This document shows, piece after piece, positions 6,892 through 8,620 of a DNA stretch of 8,620 nt. The notes beneath the pieces were generated by a model, which worked only from the letters and a program-made list of their open reading frames with translations, had not been told where the DNA came from and ran no database searches. The position numbers and the translations under genes are program-made. The DNA is taken from contig JACOUZ010000033.1 in assembly GCA_016177515.1 (NCBI GenBank), positions 1-8,620 on the forward strand, written 5' to 3'. This DNA is from Acidobacteriota bacterium (lineage in GTDB: Bacteria; Acidobacteriota; Polarisedimenticolia; Gp22-AA2). Position 1 is the stretch's first letter, and every line of letters begins with the position of its first letter.

Positions 6892-7233
6892 ATGAGCTTG
6901 AAGTCCAGGGAGGCAGGGAAGGTGCGCATTCTGGACCTGAAGGGGAAGCTCGTCCTGGGGGATGCGGTGGAGTCGCTGGAAAAGGCCGTGAAGGGACTTC
7001 TCGAGGAGGGGAACACACGCCTGATCATCAACCTCAAGTCCGTGGATTACGTGGACAGCGCGGGCATCGGCGAGCTGGTCGCCTCGAAGAAGCGCTGCGT
7101 CGAGAAAAAGGGGGACGCCAAGCTGTTGATGCCGACGCAGACGGTCTACAAAGTCCTGTCGATGCTCTCCCTGCACCTGATCTTCGAGATCTTCCAGGAC
7201 GAGGCGAAGGCGATCGGCTCGTTCGCGAGTTGA
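6892..7233 (+). CDS. STAS-domain protein, anti-sigma factor antagonist type
   Basis: 113 residues, the size of a stand-alone STAS domain (SpoIIAA/RsbV type). Strand 1 is V11-R-I-L-D-L-K-G-K-L, helix 1 follows at about 25-38, and the strand L44-I-I-N-L leads into V54-D-S-A-G-I-G60. Ser56 is at the site that a cognate anti-sigma kinase phosphorylates in SpoIIAA and RsbV, so a switch role in partner binding is likely. No kinase or sigma factor gene is in the window, so the partner is encoded elsewhere, and a role in a lipid-transport or chemotaxis complex is not excluded. The ATG at 6892 follows a strong purine run with AAGG eight bases upstream. The stop overlaps the TTG start of the RluA gene by four bases, indicating one transcript and probable translational coupling. 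Confidence 0.88.
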   Translation: MSLKSREAGKVRILDLKGKLVLGDAVESLEKAVKGLLEEGNTRLIINLKSVDYVDSAGIGELVASKKRCVEKKGDAKLLMPTQTVYKVLSMLSLHLIFEIFQDEAKAIGSFAS

Positions 7234-8237
7234 CCAGCCTCTCTCTCGAGGTGACCCGGGAGGACGCCGGCCGCACCCTGCAGGCCGTCCTGCACGACCG
7301 GGGGGGCTTCAGCCACAGCGAGGCGCGCGGACTCATCGATGCCGGGGCGGTGCGGCAGCCTCAGGGGGGCGGACGGCGCGAGCCGGTCGTCATCCAGCCG
7401 GGGGATTATGCGCGCCGGGTGACGCCGGGCGAGCGCTACGAGATCCTCCTCGACGCCGCCCGCCGCTACCGGCCGCAGCCCCGGATGCGCCCCACGAAGG
7501 GATACCGGATCATCCACCAGGAGCGCGAGCTCCTCGTGGTCGAGAAGCAGCCTCGCTTCCTGAGCGTCCCCACGCCTCTGCGCGAACAGGAAGACAGCCT
7601 GGTCGAGCGGCTCTTGGAGGCCGAACGCGAGAGGGGAGTCCGCCGCCCGGCGCTCTATGCCCTGCACCGCCTCGACTGGGACACGAGCGGCCTCCTGCTC
7701 TTCGCCCGGTCGCGGCGCGCCTTCGAGGCGCTCGAGGCCCAGTTCGTCACCCGGACGATCGAACGGATCTACACCGCCGTGGCCAAAGGCCGGGTTGAGC
7801 CGGACGCAGGGCGGTTCCGGAGCCGCCTGGTCGAGGACCGGAGGAGCCTCAAGGTCCACTCCACCCGCCGGCCGGGACAGGGGAAGGAGGCGATCACCGA
7901 ATACGAGGTGGCCGAGCGCCTGCCCGGCGCCACCGTCCTGTCGGTCCGCCTGCGCACCGGCCGCAGGAACCAGATCCGCGTCCACCTGGCCGAGGCCGGC
8001 CATCCCCTCATCGGCGACCGCAGCTACGGCAGCCGCACGTCCCTCATAGGCCGGACCGCCCTGCACGCCCGGACGCTGCGCTTCGTCCACCCGGTCACTG
8101 GCAGGCGCGTGGAGTTCGAATCGGCCCTGCCGCGCGACATGCGGCATCTGATCAAGACGTTGCGCCGGGGAGTGGCGGCGGAGCAGGCGCCGGGGGCGGG
8201 CGCCGGGGACGGGCCCGGTGGAAAACGTCCGCGATGA
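7230..8237 (+). CDS. RluA-family RNA pseudouridine synthase
   Basis: 335 residues. Converts specific uridines in rRNA or tRNA to pseudouridine. An S4-like RNA-binding region is at about 8-75 (E-D-A-G-R-T-L and S-H-S-E-A-R-G-L-I-D-A-G-A-V). The catalytic domain runs about 88-312, with H146-R-L-D149-x-x-T-S-G-L-L-L, where D149 is the catalytic Asp, and T243-G-R-R-N-Q-I-R-V-H plus G-H-P-L-I-G-D-R-S-Y-G. The usual His before Q-I-R is Asn247, a known kind of variant. The C-terminal 25 residues are Gly/Ala/Arg-rich. The start is TTG at 7230, overlapping the STAS stop as TTGA; no in-frame ATG lies nearby and no clear ribosome site precedes it. A GTG at 7251 would remove only seven residues. Which RNA site it modifies (RluA, RluC, RluD or TruC type) cannot be told here. 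Confidence 0.92.
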   Translation: MTSLSLEVTREDAGRTLQAVLHDRGGFSHSEARGLIDAGAVRQPQGGGRREPVVIQPGDYARRVTPGERYEILLDAARRYRPQPRMRPTKGYRIIHQERELLVVEKQPRFLSVPTPLREQEDSLVERLLEAERERGVRRPALYALHRLDWDTSGLLLFARSRRAFEALEAQFVTRTIERIYTAVAKGRVEPDAGRFRSRLVEDRRSLKVHSTRRPGQGKEAITEYEVAERLPGATVLSVRLRTGRRNQIRVHLAEAGHPLIGDRSYGSRTSLIGRTALHARTLRFVHPVTGRRVEFESALPRDMRHLIKTLRRGVAAEQAPGAGAGDGPGGKRPR

Positions 8238-8339
8238 CGCCGCCGCGCCTTGATCGGAATCCCGTCCGGCCCTGTCCTGAGTTATCCTAGGGCGTGCAGC
8301 AATAGCGGCGCGCACGCGATTGCGGAGGGCACCCCCCCG
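8238..8339 (+). promoter_or_regulatory. Upstream region of the citrate synthase gene
   Basis: This 102-base gap contains TATCCT (8283-8288), a 4/6 match to a -10 box, and TTGATC (8250-8255), which resembles a -35 but is spaced 27 bases away, too far to pair with it. GGAGGG at 8324-8329 is a clear ribosome binding site ten bases before the citrate synthase ATG. No terminator hairpin with a T run is seen after the RluA gene, so read-through is possible. Confidence 0.3.
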
Positions 8340-8620
8340 ATGCCCCGTTCAGGGAGCAGCCCCGGCGGCAAAGCGGCCCCGGCCGGCAAGGTCGCGACCA
8401 ACGACCGGCCGGCGCGCCGCGAATCCCTGACCATCACCGACAACCGGACGGGCAAGTCGTACGACGTGCCGATCGAGAACGGCGCCATCAAGGCGCTGGC
8501 GTTGCGCGACATCAAGGAGTCCCCGGACGATTTCGGGCTGATGTCCTACGACCCGGCGTTCACCAACACCGCCCACTGCAAGAGCCGGATCACGATGATC
8601 GACGGGGACAAGGGCATCCT
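8340..8620 (+). CDS. gltA: Citrate synthase, N-terminal fragment (partial)
   Basis: Open from ATG 8340 to the right edge, 93 full codons. Citrate synthase condenses acetyl-CoA with oxaloacetate to citrate, the entry step of the TCA cycle, in the cytoplasm. After a Gly/Ala/Pro-rich lead of about 28 residues, the sequence follows the N-terminal pattern of bacterial type II citrate synthases: L30-T-I-T-D-N-R-T-G-K-S-Y, V43-P-I-E-N-G-A-I, then S61-P-D-D-F-G-L-M-S-Y-D-P-A-F with N-T, and I87-D-G-D-K-G-I-L. The active-site His and Asp residues lie beyond the window, so 2-methylcitrate synthase, a close paralogue, is less likely but not excluded. GGAGGG at 8324-8329 supports the start. Confidence 0.88.
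   Translation, partial: MPRSGSSPGGKAAPAGKVATNDRPARRESLTITDNRTGKSYDVPIENGAIKALALRDIKESPDDFGLMSYDPAFTNTAHCKSRITMIDGDKGI

Noticed and set aside
5532..7037. A 501-codon minus-strand open frame over the secreted-protein gene
   Set aside because: It is a shadow of the 5810-6811 gene: its sequence lacks a signal peptide or motifs, and it crosses the divergent promoter region and the STAS start.
8190..8222. GC-rich inverted repeat near the RluA 3' end considered as a terminator
   Set aside because: The stem is short, lies inside the coding tail and is not followed by a T run.
1..8620. CRISPR array, tRNA or rRNA genes, insertion sequences, toxin-antitoxin or defence genes
   Set aside because: No regularly spaced direct repeats, no tRNA-like cloverleaf, no transposase motif and no defence-type domain were seen by eye on either strand.

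Overview
The window is very GC-rich and gene-dense: about 97% is coding, and no gap between genes exceeds about 105 bases. It holds seven protein genes. No RNA gene, insertion sequence, CRISPR array or integration scar was seen. Genes use Shine-Dalgarno starts and Gly/Ala/Arg-rich GC codons. The gene set suggests a high-GC, free-living, respiring Gram-negative-type bacterium: a membrane-fused spermidine-synthase homologue, a ClC with CBS and TrkA-C domains, a secreted conserved protein, a STAS protein, an RluA enzyme and citrate synthase. An Acidobacteriota-like or similar uncultured lineage is my best guess. It rests on general resemblance only and is low confidence.

Layout. (1) Minus strand, 3710 down to 1: a MATE-family efflux transporter (2274-3710), followed 13 bases later by a large membrane protein with a C-terminal spermidine-synthase-like domain (1-2260), cut by the left edge. 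They form a probable two-gene operon from an extended -10 promoter near 3743-3751. (2) Plus strand, 3805-5931: a divergently transcribed ClC-family anion transporter or channel with a CBS pair and a TrkA-C domain. (3) Minus strand, 5810-6811: a secreted protein of unknown function that meets the ClC gene tail to tail and overlaps it by 122 bases. (4) Plus strand, 6892-8237: a single-domain STAS protein (anti-sigma-factor-antagonist type) overlapping by 4 bases an RluA-family pseudouridine synthase that starts with TTG. (5) Plus strand, 8340 to the right edge: the N-terminus of citrate synthase.

The genes do not form one obvious pathway. The window reads as ordinary chromosome with several small transcription units, not as a mobile island or defence locus. 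The most interesting points are residue changes. The ClC protein has Val where the internal proton glutamate of bacterial Cl-/H+ exchangers sits, and His where the selectivity-filter Ser sits. The spermidine-synthase-like domain has Glu and Asn in place of the two active-site Asp residues. I found no convincing evidence for a new multi-gene system here.
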